From Variovorax sp. Sphag1AA (GTDB lineage: Bacteria; Pseudomonadota; Gammaproteobacteria; Burkholderiales; Burkholderiaceae_C): a DNA stretch of 64,000 nucleotides. The notes under the pieces were generated by a model. The model saw nothing but the letters and a program-made list of their open reading frames with translations, ran no database searches and was not told the DNA's origin. The stretch is taken from contig NZ_JACHYC010000002.1 in assembly GCF_014192575.1 (NCBI RefSeq), positions 868,001 through 932,000 on the forward strand. Reading direction: 5' to 3'. Made by a program: the position numbers and the translations under genes. Below, in pieces: positions 1 through 7,808 of this stretch. How positions within the stretch are numbered: the first letter of the stretch is position 1; each line of letters begins with the position of its first letter.

Positions 1-938
1 CGTGCGAAGCCGCCGCGATGTCGACCGACAAGCGCATCACCAACAGCGAAGGCGCTGGCGTCTCGGCGCAGCAGAGCCATTTCTTCAGTGCCCACACGCG
101 CGGCTTCCGTGGCGGCTATGCGAGTTCGCGCCATTCGATCTCGGTGGCGCCGATCGCCGGCAAGGGCGACGACATGCAGCGCGATGCGTGGTACAGCTCC
201 ATGCGTTCTGCCGATGAGCTGGCAAGCCCGCAAGCCGTTGGTCGCTACGCGGCCGAGCGCGCGCTGAGCCGGCTGAAGTCTCGCAAGATCAAGACGACGG
301 AATGCCCCGTGCTGTTCGAATCGCCGCTCGCGGCCGGCCTGTTGGGCGGTCTGGTGCAGGCGACCAGCGGCGGGGCGCTCTATCGCCGGAGCACCTTCTT
401 GCTCGACTCGCTCGGCAAGCAGGTGCTGCCGTCGCATGTGGACGTGATGGAAGACCCGCACGTGCAGCGCGGCAAGGGCAGTTCGCCCTTTGACGATGAA
501 GGCGTGGTCACGCGGCGGCGCAAGCTGGTCGACGGCGGCCGGCTCGAAGGCTATTTCCTGAGCACCTATTCGGCGCGCAAGCTGGGCATGAAGACCACCG
601 GCAACGCGGGCGGTTCGCACAACCTCACGCTGACGTCGCGGCTCACGCAGCCCGGCGACGATCTCGATGCGATGCTGGCCAAGCTCGGTACGGGTCTCTT
701 CGTGATCGAGCTGATGGGGCAGGGCGTCAACTACGTGACCGGCGACTATTCGCGCGGCGCGAGCGGCTTCTGGGTCGAGAAGGGCAAGATCGCCTTTCCG
801 GTGCAGGAGATCACCATCGCCGGCAATCTCAAGGACATGCTGCTCGGCATCGAGGCGGTAGGCGCCGATGCCTACAACTACGGCGCAAAGACGACGGGCT
901 CGCTGCTCATCAACCGGATGAAGGTCGCGGGGAGCTGA
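1..938 (+). CDS. pmbA: Metalloprotease PmbA/TldE, C-terminal part (start outside window)
   Basis: The reading frame is already open at base 3 and runs to TGA at 936-938, giving 311 residues of a protein usually about 450 long, so the N-terminal third is missing. PmbA (TldE) partners TldD in a cytoplasmic protease that matures modified peptides and degrades small proteins such as antitoxins. Typical family segments are visible: an early stretch reading MSTDKRITNSEGAGVS, the FESPLAAGLLGGLVQATSGGAL region, and a C-terminal GNAGGSHNL plus VEKGKIAFPVQEITIAGNL. The TldE partner lacks the metal-binding HExxxH of TldD, and none is seen here. The next gene starts 2 bases after the stop. Confidence 0.93.
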   Translation, partial: CEAAAMSTDKRITNSEGAGVSAQQSHFFSAHTRGFRGGYASSRHSISVAPIAGKGDDMQRDAWYSSMRSADELASPQAVGRYAAERALSRLKSRKIKTTECPVLFESPLAAGLLGGLVQATSGGALYRRSTFLLDSLGKQVLPSHVDVMEDPHVQRGKGSSPFDDEGVVTRRRKLVDGGRLEGYFLSTYSARKLGMKTTGNAGGSHNLTLTSRLTQPGDDLDAMLAKLGTGLFVIELMGQGVNYVTGDYSRGASGFWVEKGKIAFPVQEITIAGNLKDMLLGIEAVGADAYNYGAKTTGSLLINRMKVAGS

Positions 939-940
939 GT

Positions 941-1690
941 TTGGCGCGTGATGGCGCGTGGCCGGCGAGGCAGCCCGCCCCGGCCGAGGATGAGGCAGTC
1001 GGCGGCATCCGCATCGAGGACGTGACCCTGGTGCGGGGTGCGGCGCGGATCTTCGAAGGGCTGACGCTGAACCTCGCGGAGTCGAGGATCGGCCTGATCG
1101 GCGACAACGGCGCGGGCAAGAGCAGCCTCTTCCGGTTGATCAGCGGACTCGACAAGCCACAGCAGGGCCGCGTGGTCGTGTCTGGTGCCGCGTCCTCGGG
1201 ACACGTCGGGCTGATGTTCCAGAACCCGGACGACCAGATCATTTTTCCGACGGTGGCCGAGGAGCTGGTTTTCAGCCTCACAGCGCGTGGAGAACCGCGT
1301 CAGGCCGCGCGTCAACAGGCGCTCGACTTCCTGGCCGAGCGCGGGCTGTCCGCCTGGGCGGGTCGCTCCGTCGGCGAGCTGAGCCAGGGGCAGCGCCAGC
1401 AGGTCTGCCTGATGGCGCTGCAGATCAGCGAGCCTCGGACTTTGCTGCTCGATGAGCCCTATGCAAGCCTCGATCTGCTGAGCCAGGCGCGGCTCGCCGA
1501 GCAGATTGAACGGTCCCGGCAGCAAATCATCGTGTCCACGCATCTGCTCGAGCACGTCCAGGACTTCGAGCGCGTGCTGTGGTTGGATGAGGGTCGCGTG
1601 CGTGCAGACGGGCCCGGCCGCGAGGTCTGCGAAGCCTATGCCGCTGACGTCCGGGGGCGCGCAAGGGCAGAGCGGGGCAACCATGCGTAG
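941..1690 (+). CDS. bioM: Biotin transporter ATPase BioM (ECF-type ABC protein)
   Basis: ATP-binding subunit of an energy-coupling-factor transporter, 249 residues. Walker A is GDNGAGKSS, the signature is LSQGQRQ and Walker B is LLLDEP, followed by an H-loop in VSTHLLEH. The start is TTG at 941: no ATG lies upstream in frame, and the first later GTG (1022) would remove the opening IRIEDV strand of the nucleotide-binding domain. The gene is followed by an EcfT-like permease (8-bp overlap) and by bioY, so biotin is the likely substrate. With only 2 bases from pmbA it may be co-transcribed with it. Assignment rests on motifs plus the neighbours. Confidence 0.88.
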   Translation: MARDGAWPARQPAPAEDEAVGGIRIEDVTLVRGAARIFEGLTLNLAESRIGLIGDNGAGKSSLFRLISGLDKPQQGRVVVSGAASSGHVGLMFQNPDDQIIFPTVAEELVFSLTARGEPRQAARQQALDFLAERGLSAWAGRSVGELSQGQRQQVCLMALQISEPRTLLLDEPYASLDLLSQARLAEQIERSRQQIIVSTHLLEHVQDFERVLWLDEGRVRADGPGREVCEAYAADVRGRARAERGNHA

Positions 1691-2276
1691 TCTCTATTCG
1701 TCGCAAGCGACCTGGATGCACGGCGTTCCGGCCTGGATCAAGCTTGCGCTGTTGTCGGTCTGCGGCACGATCCTCGTGCTGGTCGAGCGGCCCGCGTACT
1801 TGATCGCTGCGTGCGTCCTGACGCTGTTGGTGTTCGCTTCGCTGGGCGCACCCGCATGGCGAAGTGTGCGGATGCTGGTCGGAGTGGTCATCGCGGGCGG
1901 ACTGATCGTCCTCTTCCACTGGATGCTCGGCACGACTCCGCAAGGCGTGGCGAGTGCCTTGCGCCTCGGCTGTGCCGCAACGCTCGCGCTGATGCTCACG
2001 CTGACCACGCGCTTCGAAGACCTCTTGTCGGTCCTCGAGGCCGTCATGCGCCCGTTGCAGCGGCTCGGCGTGCCGACCGAGCGCGTCGCGCTTGCATTGG
2101 GCCTGATGTTGCGCTTTGCCGAGAACTTCCACGTCCAGTGGCACCGACTGGATGACGCCTACCGCGCCCGAACAGGTCGAGGTGGCGGACTCCGGCTGCT
2201 GGCGCCCATGACGATCCGTACCCTCCAGACTGCCGATCGCGTGGCCGATGCACTGGCCGCGCGGCTCGGCAGGTGA
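1683..2276 (+). CDS. bioN: Energy-coupling permease BioN (EcfT family)
   Basis: 197-residue integral membrane protein with about five hydrophobic segments, the transmembrane coupling (T) subunit of the BioMNY transporter. The cytoplasmic coupling region carries the family's Ala-Arg-Gly type signatures, seen here as AYRARTGRG near residue 160. ATG at 1683 overlaps the end of bioM by 8 bases, which suggests translational coupling. The BioM ATPase drives the S component BioY through this subunit. Short length and strong hydrophobicity fit the family; substrate identity comes from adjacent bioY. Confidence 0.88.
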   Translation: MRSLYSSQATWMHGVPAWIKLALLSVCGTILVLVERPAYLIAACVLTLLVFASLGAPAWRSVRMLVGVVIAGGLIVLFHWMLGTTPQGVASALRLGCAATLALMLTLTTRFEDLLSVLEAVMRPLQRLGVPTERVALALGLMLRFAENFHVQWHRLDDAYRARTGRGGGLRLLAPMTIRTLQTADRVADALAARLGR

Positions 2277-2306
2277 GTCTTCAACCCTTTCTTGAAAGTT
2301 GCTCCG

Positions 2307-2903
2307 ATGACCGTAAACGCTTCTGCCGGCACCTCCTCTTCCCGATTCCTGGCCCACATCGCGCTTTTCGCCGCATTGATGGCCGTGCTCGGGCTGATTC
2401 CCAAGATCGACTTGCCGTTTGGCGTGCCCATCACGCTGCAATCGCTCGGTGTGATGCTGGCGGGCTGCCTGCTGGGGCCGCGCCGCGGTTTTCTGGCCAT
2501 CGCGCTTTTTCTGCTCGCGGTCGCGTTGGGCCTGCCTCTGCTGCCCGGTGGGCGTGGCGGTCTCAGCGTGTTCGTCGGTGCGACTTCCGGGTTCCTCTTC
2601 GGCTGGATGTTCGGCGCCTTCACCTGCGGTTTGCTGATGCGCCTGCTGGTGCCTCGCCTTGCCGACGTCGCGGGCAAGGGCCTGTTGGCGATCAGCTTTC
2701 TTTCATCGGTGATCGGCGGGATCGTCGTGGTCTACGCCTTCGGGATCATCGGGCTCTCTCTGGTTGCCCACATGTCGCTGTCGCAGGCCGCGCTCGCCAT
2801 GCTGATCTTCATCCCGGGCGACCTGATCAAGTGCGGCATCTGTGCCGTGGTCGTGCAAACCGTGATGCGTGGCTTGCCCAGCTGGCGGCTCGGCCGCGAT
2901 TGA
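2307..2903 (+). CDS. bioY: Biotin transporter substrate-capture component BioY
   Basis: 198-residue S component that binds biotin in the membrane. About six hydrophobic helices are visible, and the family stretch KIDLPFGVPITLQSLGVMLAG is near the N-terminus with GPRRGFLAI following. ATG 2307 is preferred over an in-frame TTG at 2292 because the protein then begins with the usual short polar tail. It is the third gene of bioM-bioN-bioY (30 bases after bioN). It ends 13 bases before the convergent DUF6314 gene. No biotin-repressor site was recognised upstream. Confidence 0.92.
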   Translation: MTVNASAGTSSSRFLAHIALFAALMAVLGLIPKIDLPFGVPITLQSLGVMLAGCLLGPRRGFLAIALFLLAVALGLPLLPGGRGGLSVFVGATSGFLFGWMFGAFTCGLLMRLLVPRLADVAGKGLLAISFLSSVIGGIVVVYAFGIIGLSLVAHMSLSQAALAMLIFIPGDLIKCGICAVVVQTVMRGLPSWRLGRD

Positions 2904-2915
2904 ACGAGCGCGCCG

Positions 2916-3377
2916 CTACGGCGCCTTGCGTCGCTTGAACAGCGTCGCCGAAACGTAGTCCTTGCGGGGCCCGCGCACCGTGTGCCCGATGACGAAAGTC
3001 CCGTCGGCCAGAAAGCGGTAGCTGCTGTCGTAGATGTCGGGCGAGCACAGGTGCGTGGCGTGACCGGCGAACGCATCGCCATCGCACGCGAGCTCGATCT
3101 GGTGGAAGACGCGGGGCGGTTCTTCCGCAAAGAACACCGTGAAGCCGCGAGGGGCACGCTCGAAGCGGTATTCGCGATGTGCGTCGAGCACCTTGCCGTC
3201 GGCCAGCCGGACCCGGCCTTCCTCGCGGTACGCAAGCACATCGGCGTGCTGCCTCGTGAATCGGGCGGTGCCGGTCATCGTGGCCTGGTCTTCTATGGTC
3301 CGGTCCAGATCCCAGGAGCCCTCCAGCCGGTCGAAGACGGCATGCACGCCGCTCCAGGGCCCGGTTGTCACGTTCAC
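2916..3377 (-). CDS. DUF6314 family protein
   Basis: 153-residue soluble protein read from GTG at 3377, which overlaps the stop of the Nudix gene (GTGA), so the two are probably translated together. The sequence has the pattern FDRLEGSWDLDR near the N-terminus, LADGKVLDAHREYRFERA centrally and CSPDIYDSSYRFL near the C-terminus, which I recognise as the DUF6314 family, a small beta-barrel-like fold of unknown function. A longer in-frame reading upstream is only a shadow of the Nudix gene. No catalytic motif is evident. Confidence 0.75.
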   Translation of the reverse strand: MNVTTGPWSGVHAVFDRLEGSWDLDRTIEDQATMTGTARFTRQHADVLAYREEGRVRLADGKVLDAHREYRFERAPRGFTVFFAEEPPRVFHQIELACDGDAFAGHATHLCSPDIYDSSYRFLADGTFVIGHTVRGPRKDYVSATLFKRRKAP

Positions 3378-3841
3378 GCGGACGGTGCTCCGGCCTGCAG
3401 GAGGTGCCGCACTCGCGAGATCACGCGCACGTAGGGTTCGGCGAAAGCGTCGAGCGACGCGTCGTGCGTCAGCCAGCTGAAGCTGAAGACGAGGCCGTCT
3501 TCCTCGGGGCTGCCCATGGCCACATGGTCGAAGGTTTCGGGCAAAACGCCGTGCGTCCGCATCAGGAAAAGGTGCCAGAGCTGCGGATGCCGATGCTTGT
3601 TGCCCTCGATGCCGGCCTCGCAGTAGCGATCCATGGTGCCCAGCGACACCAGCTCGCCGGTGTAGTCGATGCCCGATTCCTCGAGCAGCTCGCGGCGCAC
3701 CGCGTCTTCCGGAGCTTCGCCGGGCTCGATCGTGCCCTTCGGAAGCTGCATGCCCTTGTCCTCGGGGTGATGGAAGACCAGGAGACGGCCCCGATCGTCC
3801 ACCAGGCACGCGCAGGCCTTGAGGACCGGGCGCTGGGTCAT
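3374..3841 (-). CDS. Nudix hydrolase
   Basis: 155-residue protein with a complete Nudix box: G-x5-E-x7-REUxEExGU, seen from GTIEPGE to RELLEESGI around residues 36-58. Such enzymes hydrolyse nucleoside diphosphates linked to another moiety and use the EExG glutamates to bind divalent metal. The substrate cannot be told from the sequence. ATG at 3841 lies 2 bases after the stop of yqeY, and its own stop overlaps the DUF6314 start, so yqeY, this gene and the DUF6314 gene form a tight minus-strand unit. Confidence 0.88.
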   Translation of the reverse strand: MTQRPVLKACACLVDDRGRLLVFHHPEDKGMQLPKGTIEPGEAPEDAVRRELLEESGIDYTGELVSLGTMDRYCEAGIEGNKHRHPQLWHLFLMRTHGVLPETFDHVAMGSPEEDGLVFSFSWLTHDASLDAFAEPYVRVISRVRHLLQAGAPSA

Positions 3842-3843
3842 GC

Positions 3844-4293
3844 TCAGGCGCCCGACAGCGCGGCCTTCACGGCGGCACTGACCTGACCCATGTCTGCCTT
3901 GCCGGCGAGGCGCGTCTTGACGACACCCATGACCTTGCCCATGTCGCCGGGGCCCTTGGCACCGAGCTCGGCCACGATGGCTTTCACCTCGACCGCGACT
4001 TCGTCGGCGCTCATGCGTTGCGGCAGGTAGACCTCGAGCACCTTGATCTCTGCGGATTCCTTGTCGGCGAGGTCGGTACGCCCGCCCTGCGTGAACGCGG
4101 CGACCGAATCCTTGCGCTGCTTCACCAGCTTGTCGACGATCGACACGATCATGGCGTCGTCCAGCTCCACGCGCTCATCGACTTCCTTCTGCTTCATGGC
4201 AGCGAGGAGCAGGCGGATGGTGCCCAGGCGCTCGGAGTCCTTGGCGCGCATCGCGGTCTTCATGTCTTCGGTGATCTGATCCTTGAGGCTCAT
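3844..4293 (-). CDS. yqeY: GatB/YqeY domain-containing protein
   Basis: 149-residue protein starting MSLKDQITEDMKTAMR, the typical YqeY opening; an in-frame upstream ATG would add ten unrelated residues. The fold resembles the tail domain of GatB, an amidotransferase subunit that contacts tRNA, but the role of free-standing YqeY is not settled. The segment AAMKQKEVDER and the GDMGKVMGVV motif near the C-terminus are characteristic. It lies downstream of rpsU, separated by an intrinsic terminator, an order common in proteobacteria. Confidence 0.92.
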   Translation of the reverse strand: MSLKDQITEDMKTAMRAKDSERLGTIRLLLAAMKQKEVDERVELDDAMIVSIVDKLVKQRKDSVAAFTQGGRTDLADKESAEIKVLEVYLPQRMSADEVAVEVKAIVAELGAKGPGDMGKVMGVVKTRLAGKADMGQVSAAVKAALSGA

Positions 4294-4332
4294 GGCTGGC
4301 TTTCTGTTCGACGGGGGGAACAACAGGAAAAC

Positions 4333-4364
4333 AAAAAGCCGCGACAGGTAGTCCTGGCGCGGCT
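4333..4364 (-). terminator. Intrinsic terminator after rpsU
   Basis: Read on the minus strand, AGCCGCG (4364-4358) pairs with CGCGGCT (4343-4337), with further CCAGG/CCTG pairing inside, followed directly by TTTTTG. It sits between rpsU and yqeY and would end or reduce rpsU transcription before yqeY. Confidence 0.85.
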
Positions 4365-4419
4365 CGGGAAGGAGCTGAAGCTGAACCGGGCGCTGGCGCC
4401 GGGCCAGCGCAGCGGGTGA

Positions 4420-4632
4420 TCAGTACAGCTTCTTGGGGAGCTGCATGCTGCGCACGCGCTTGTAGTGACGCTTGACGGCAGCTGCCTTCTTGCGCTTGCG
4501 CTCGGCGGTCGGCTTTTCGTAGAACTCGCGGGCACGCAGGTCGGTCAGCAGGCCGAGCTTTTCGATGGTGCGCTTGAAGCGGCGCAGTGCGACGTCGAAG
4601 GGCTCGTTTTCTTTTACGCGGATGGTGGTCAT
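4420..4632 (-). CDS. rpsU: 30S ribosomal protein S21
   Basis: 70-residue very basic protein matching the bS21 family along its length, with [25 protein letters not shown] opening and a Lys/Arg-rich tail ending in KLY. bS21 joins the small subunit near the anti-Shine-Dalgarno end of 16S rRNA and takes part in initiation. It is followed by an intrinsic terminator, and its 5' leader holds an inverted repeat (see separate entry). Confidence 0.98.
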
Positions 4633-4685
4633 TTAGTGAATCGGTTGAATTTGGCTCGGGCAAGATCGGTACCCAAGCCGGGGTT

Positions 4686-4717
4686 CCTCAACTGAAAAAT
4701 GGGTGCGGCCGTTGAGG
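4686..4717 (-). promoter_or_regulatory. Stem-loop in rpsU 5' leader
   Basis: CCTCAAC (4686-4692) and GTTGAGG (4711-4717) are perfect 7-base inverted repeats separated by 18 bases. They lie 54-85 bases upstream of the rpsU ATG on the minus strand, inside the probable untranslated leader. A candidate regulatory hairpin; no known family is claimed. Confidence 0.4.
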
Positions 4718-4738
4718 GGAGGCCAAAGTTAGCCCGGC

Positions 4739-4744
4739 ATTATA
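4739..4744 (-). promoter_or_regulatory. Probable -10 element (TATAAT) for rpsU
   Basis: A consensus TATAAT on the minus strand, 107 bases upstream of rpsU and overlapping the stop codon of the upstream flavoprotein gene. No convincing -35 box at 16-18 bp was seen, so this is a candidate only. Confidence 0.4.
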
Positions 4745-5978
4745 GCGCGAGCTTTGCTTTCAGCGACAGCGCCTCCGCACAGGCATGCGCACTCGCCCAC
4801 GCCCACTGGAAGTTGTAGCCCCCGAGCCAGCCGGTGACATCGACCACCTCGCCGATGAAATACAGGCCTGGCTGCTTCGATTCCATGGTCTGGGAGGAGA
4901 GATCGCGCGTATCGACGCCGCCGGCCGTGACTTCGGCCTTCTTGTAGCCCTCGGTGCCGCTGGGGGTGATCTGCCATCGGGCGAGGCGTTCCGACAGCGT
5001 GGTCAGCGCGCGGTCGGCAGCTTCGTTGATGGGCCGCTGCAGGGCCGGGTCCTGCCCGACCCAGGCATCGGCGAGACGCGACGGCACCAGCGCCGCCAGT
5101 TCGTTGGCGATGCGTTTACGGGACTGCCGCTTGGCCTCGCCCAGCGCGTCGGCGACATCGACGCCGGGTGCGAAATCGATGGTGAGCGGCGCACCGGGCC
5201 GCCAGTAGCTCGAAATCTGGAGCACCGCCGGGCCGGAAAGACCGCGGTGCGTGAAGAGCAGGTCTTCGAGGAAGGTCATCCGCTCTTTCTTGCTGCCGGT
5301 TTCGATCTGCACCGGCAGCGAAAGGCCGGCCAGCTCGGCATAGGGTGCCCACGCTTCCCCGCCGAAGGTCAGTGGAACCAGCGCCGGGCGCGGCGTCACC
5401 ACGCGCAGCCCGAACTGCTCGGCCATCCGGTAGCCGAAGTCGCTCGCGCCGATCTGCGGGATGGAGAGTCCGCCGGTCGCGATGACCAGCTGAGGCGCCT
5501 TCACCGTGCCGCGGGCGGTCTCGACGCGGTAACCGTCATCGTCGGACCAATCGATCGCGCCGACGCCGCACGGCTGCCAGTGCGCCACGTCGCCGGCGCG
5601 GCATTCGGCCAGCAGCATGTCGATGATCTGCTGCGACGGGCCGTCGCAGAAAAGCTGCCCTTTGTGCTTCTCGTGGTATGCGATGCCATGCCGCTGCACC
5701 AGGTCGATGAACTGCTGCGGCGCGTAGCGCGACAGTGCCGAGCGGCAGAAATGCGGGTTGTCGCCGATGAAATGCCTTTGCGGCGCGCGTACGTCCAGGT
5801 CGCGGTTGGTGAAATTCGCGCGGCCGCCGCCGGAGATCCGGATCTTCTCGGCGATGCGCTCGTTGTGGTCGAGCAGCAGCACCTTCACCCCGCGCTGCCC
5901 CGCCTGCGCAGCGCAGAAGAGCCCGGCTGCACCCGCGCCGATGACGATGGCGTCGAACGACTTCGAATCGTCCGCCAT
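4740..5978 (-). CDS. NAD(P)/FAD-dependent oxidoreductase, HI0933/BaiN family
   Basis: 412-residue flavoprotein. The N-terminal Rossmann motif is VIGAGAAGLFCAA (residues 12-24), followed by the family's ISGGGRANFTN segment. A second nucleotide-binding stretch is VIATGGLSIPQIGASDFGY, and the C-terminus has GLYFIGEVVDVTGWLGGYNFQWAWASG-like sequence typical of the HI0933/YhiN group. Function is generally unknown; some relatives are reductases. Its ATG shares one base with the stop of cobA (TGATG), so it is probably the last gene of the nirB-nirD-nasA-ybiB-cobA run. A role in nitrogen or siroheme metabolism is inference from position only. Confidence 0.88.
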   Translation of the reverse strand: MADDSKSFDAIVIGAGAAGLFCAAQAGQRGVKVLLLDHNERIAEKIRISGGGRANFTNRDLDVRAPQRHFIGDNPHFCRSALSRYAPQQFIDLVQRHGIAYHEKHKGQLFCDGPSQQIIDMLLAECRAGDVAHWQPCGVGAIDWSDDDGYRVETARGTVKAPQLVIATGGLSIPQIGASDFGYRMAEQFGLRVVTPRPALVPLTFGGEAWAPYAELAGLSLPVQIETGSKKERMTFLEDLLFTHRGLSGPAVLQISSYWRPGAPLTIDFAPGVDVADALGEAKRQSRKRIANELAALVPSRLADAWVGQDPALQRPINEAADRALTTLSERLARWQITPSGTEGYKKAEVTAGGVDTRDLSSQTMESKQPGLYFIGEVVDVTGWLGGYNFQWAWASAHACAEALSLKAKLAL

Positions 5979-6766
5979 CAGGTGCCGAAGCGGGTGACCG
6001 ACACCCCCACTGCCGCCAGCCCTTGGAGCACGTCACCGACGACGATCACCGACGGGCTTCCGAGCGCAGCGGCAGTGAGATCCGTACGCAGGGACGACAG
6101 CGTGCTGGTGATGTGCCGCTGGTGCGGCAGGCTCGCATGCTGGATCACTGCGACCGGCGTGTTGCCGGGCAGTCCGTGGAGCAGTTCGTTCTGGATGTGG
6201 GCGACACCTGAAACACCCATGTAGATGACGAGCGTCAGTCGCGCGTCGCGCGCGGTCGCGGCGAGCTGGCGCCAGTCGGTGGGGTTCTCCTCGGCCGAGT
6301 GGCCGGTCTTCGCGTGGCCGGTGACGAACACCACGCCCTGCGCATGGTCGCGGTGCGTCAGCGGCACGCCTAGCGCGGTGACCGCGGCGAGCCCGGCGGT
6401 GATGCCGTTGACCACCGTGCATTCGATCCCGGCTTCACGCAGATGCTCGACCTCTTCGCCGCCGCGCCCGAAGATGAACGGATCGCCACCCTTCAGGCGC
6501 ACCACGGTTTCGCCTTCCTGCACCGCGGTGATCATCAGTCGCTCGATGAAGGCCTGGGGCGTGCTGCGGCAGCCGCCGCGCTTGCCGACGTGGATGACGC
6601 GTGCGTCAGGCCGCGCATAGGCGAGGACTTCGGGGCTGACCAGGTCGTCGACCAGCAGCACGGTCGCCGCCTGAATCGCCTTGACGGCCTTGATGGTCAG
6701 CAGTTCCGGATCGCCCGGGCCGGCGCCGACCAGCGTGCAGGTGCCTTGGGTTGAGAGTGTCTTCAT
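5978..6766 (-). CDS. cobA: Uroporphyrinogen-III C-methyltransferase
   Basis: 262-residue SAM-dependent methyltransferase that converts uroporphyrinogen III to precorrin-2, the first step towards siroheme (and cobalamin). The N-terminal signature LVGAGPGDPELLT and the later VVRLKGGDPFIFGRGGEE are diagnostic. Only the methyltransferase half is present; the oxidase/ferrochelatase half found in CysG is absent, so siroheme must be finished elsewhere. Location behind nasA fits supply of siroheme to NirB. Start overlaps the ybiB stop by 4 bases. Confidence 0.96.
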   Translation of the reverse strand: MKTLSTQGTCTLVGAGPGDPELLTIKAVKAIQAATVLLVDDLVSPEVLAYARPDARVIHVGKRGGCRSTPQAFIERLMITAVQEGETVVRLKGGDPFIFGRGGEEVEHLREAGIECTVVNGITAGLAAVTALGVPLTHRDHAQGVVFVTGHAKTGHSAEENPTDWRQLAATARDARLTLVIYMGVSGVAHIQNELLHGLPGNTPVAVIQHASLPHQRHITSTLSSLRTDLTAAALGSPSVIVVGDVLQGLAAVGVSVTRFGT

Positions 6767-7710
6767 CGGATCTCCGTCTCTAGCGGCTGTGTCTGTCGGG
6801 GCTCTTGCGCCAGCTTCGCGAGCTGGACGATCTGCGCCACCTGCTGCGTGATGGCCTCGGGGGCAGGGATTTCACCGGACAGCACACGGCGCGTGTAGTC
6901 CACCGTGGTGTCGATGTCGATTTCTTTCGGAAGCCCCGGTACTTCGCTTTGCGTGCCCGGCTGCTGTTCCTGCAGCGCGACGTGGCTGCCATGCACGAAG
7001 CCGTCGATCTGCGCGGTGCGGCGCGGATCGGCAGCGCTCTCGCCTTCGAGGCCCCGTGAGAGCAGGGCGGTCATGCCCATCAGCTCGAAGGTCGCGGCCA
7101 TCGATTTGGCGTATTCGGGATGGGTGTAGCTGCCGATCACCACGGATTCGCCGGCAGTCGGCTGCATCAGCTTGACCACGCTGTGGCCGGAGTTGCGCAG
7201 GCCGACCACGCGCCGGACGTCGAGCAGGCGCTTGAGCCCGAGCGAGAGCAATTCGGTGGGCGCGAACACGACTTCGCCATCGTCGATCGCGCGAATCGAC
7301 TTGAGGGCAGGGATGCCGAGCCCGGCGAGCACGTTGGACGACAGAACGCGCGACGATTCGGTCGCTGCACCGTGCACCACCACTGGCAACCCTTCGCGCG
7401 CCAGCAGCAGTGCAAGGAGGGGCGTCAGCACCGGAAGGCGGCGCGCCCCGTTGTAACTCGGCAGAACGACCAGGGGACGGCCGGTCGCCGGAAAGCGGTT
7501 CAGCCGTGCATGTGTTGCATCGAGGAATCCCGCAAGCTCCTCCGGCGTCTCGCCCTTGATGCGCATGGCGAGGCAGAAGGCGCCGATTTCGAGGTCGCTG
7601 ACCGTGCCGTCCAGCACCTGGCCGAACAGGTCGCGCGCCTGTTCCCGGTCGAGCGGCTTTGCGCCGCGCGCACCGCGGCCGATTTCCTTGATGTAGTGGC
7701 TGATTCCCAT
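6763..7710 (-). CDS. ybiB: DNA-binding protein YbiB (TrpD2, phosphoribosyltransferase-like fold)
   Basis: 315-residue protein resembling anthranilate phosphoribosyltransferase (TrpD) but in the YbiB/TrpD2 subgroup, reported to bind nucleic acid rather than act in tryptophan synthesis. The helical N-domain begins MGISHYIKEIGRGARGAK and includes DGTVSDLEIGAFCLAMRIKG; the phosphoribosyl-binding glycine loop of true TrpD (GTGGD) is not seen. ATG 7710 is preferred over upstream in-frame codons that run back into nasA. It overlaps cobA (ATGA) and lies 98 bases after nasA. Its link with nitrate assimilation is positional. Confidence 0.88.
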   Translation of the reverse strand: MGISHYIKEIGRGARGAKPLDREQARDLFGQVLDGTVSDLEIGAFCLAMRIKGETPEELAGFLDATHARLNRFPATGRPLVVLPSYNGARRLPVLTPLLALLLAREGLPVVVHGAATESSRVLSSNVLAGLGIPALKSIRAIDDGEVVFAPTELLSLGLKRLLDVRRVVGLRNSGHSVVKLMQPTAGESVVIGSYTHPEYAKSMAATFELMGMTALLSRGLEGESAADPRRTAQIDGFVHGSHVALQEQQPGTQSEVPGLPKEIDIDTTVDYTRRVLSGEIPAPEAITQQVAQIVQLAKLAQEPRQTQPLETEIR

Positions 7711-7808
7711 GGGAGTGGCGATTGTCCCGCAAGGCTTATGCCGCAAAGCGGGCGTCCTTATGCCCCGCCGCGCAGGAAGGTCTGCTTCCGCAAGGGCGGC
7801 ATGGCTGC

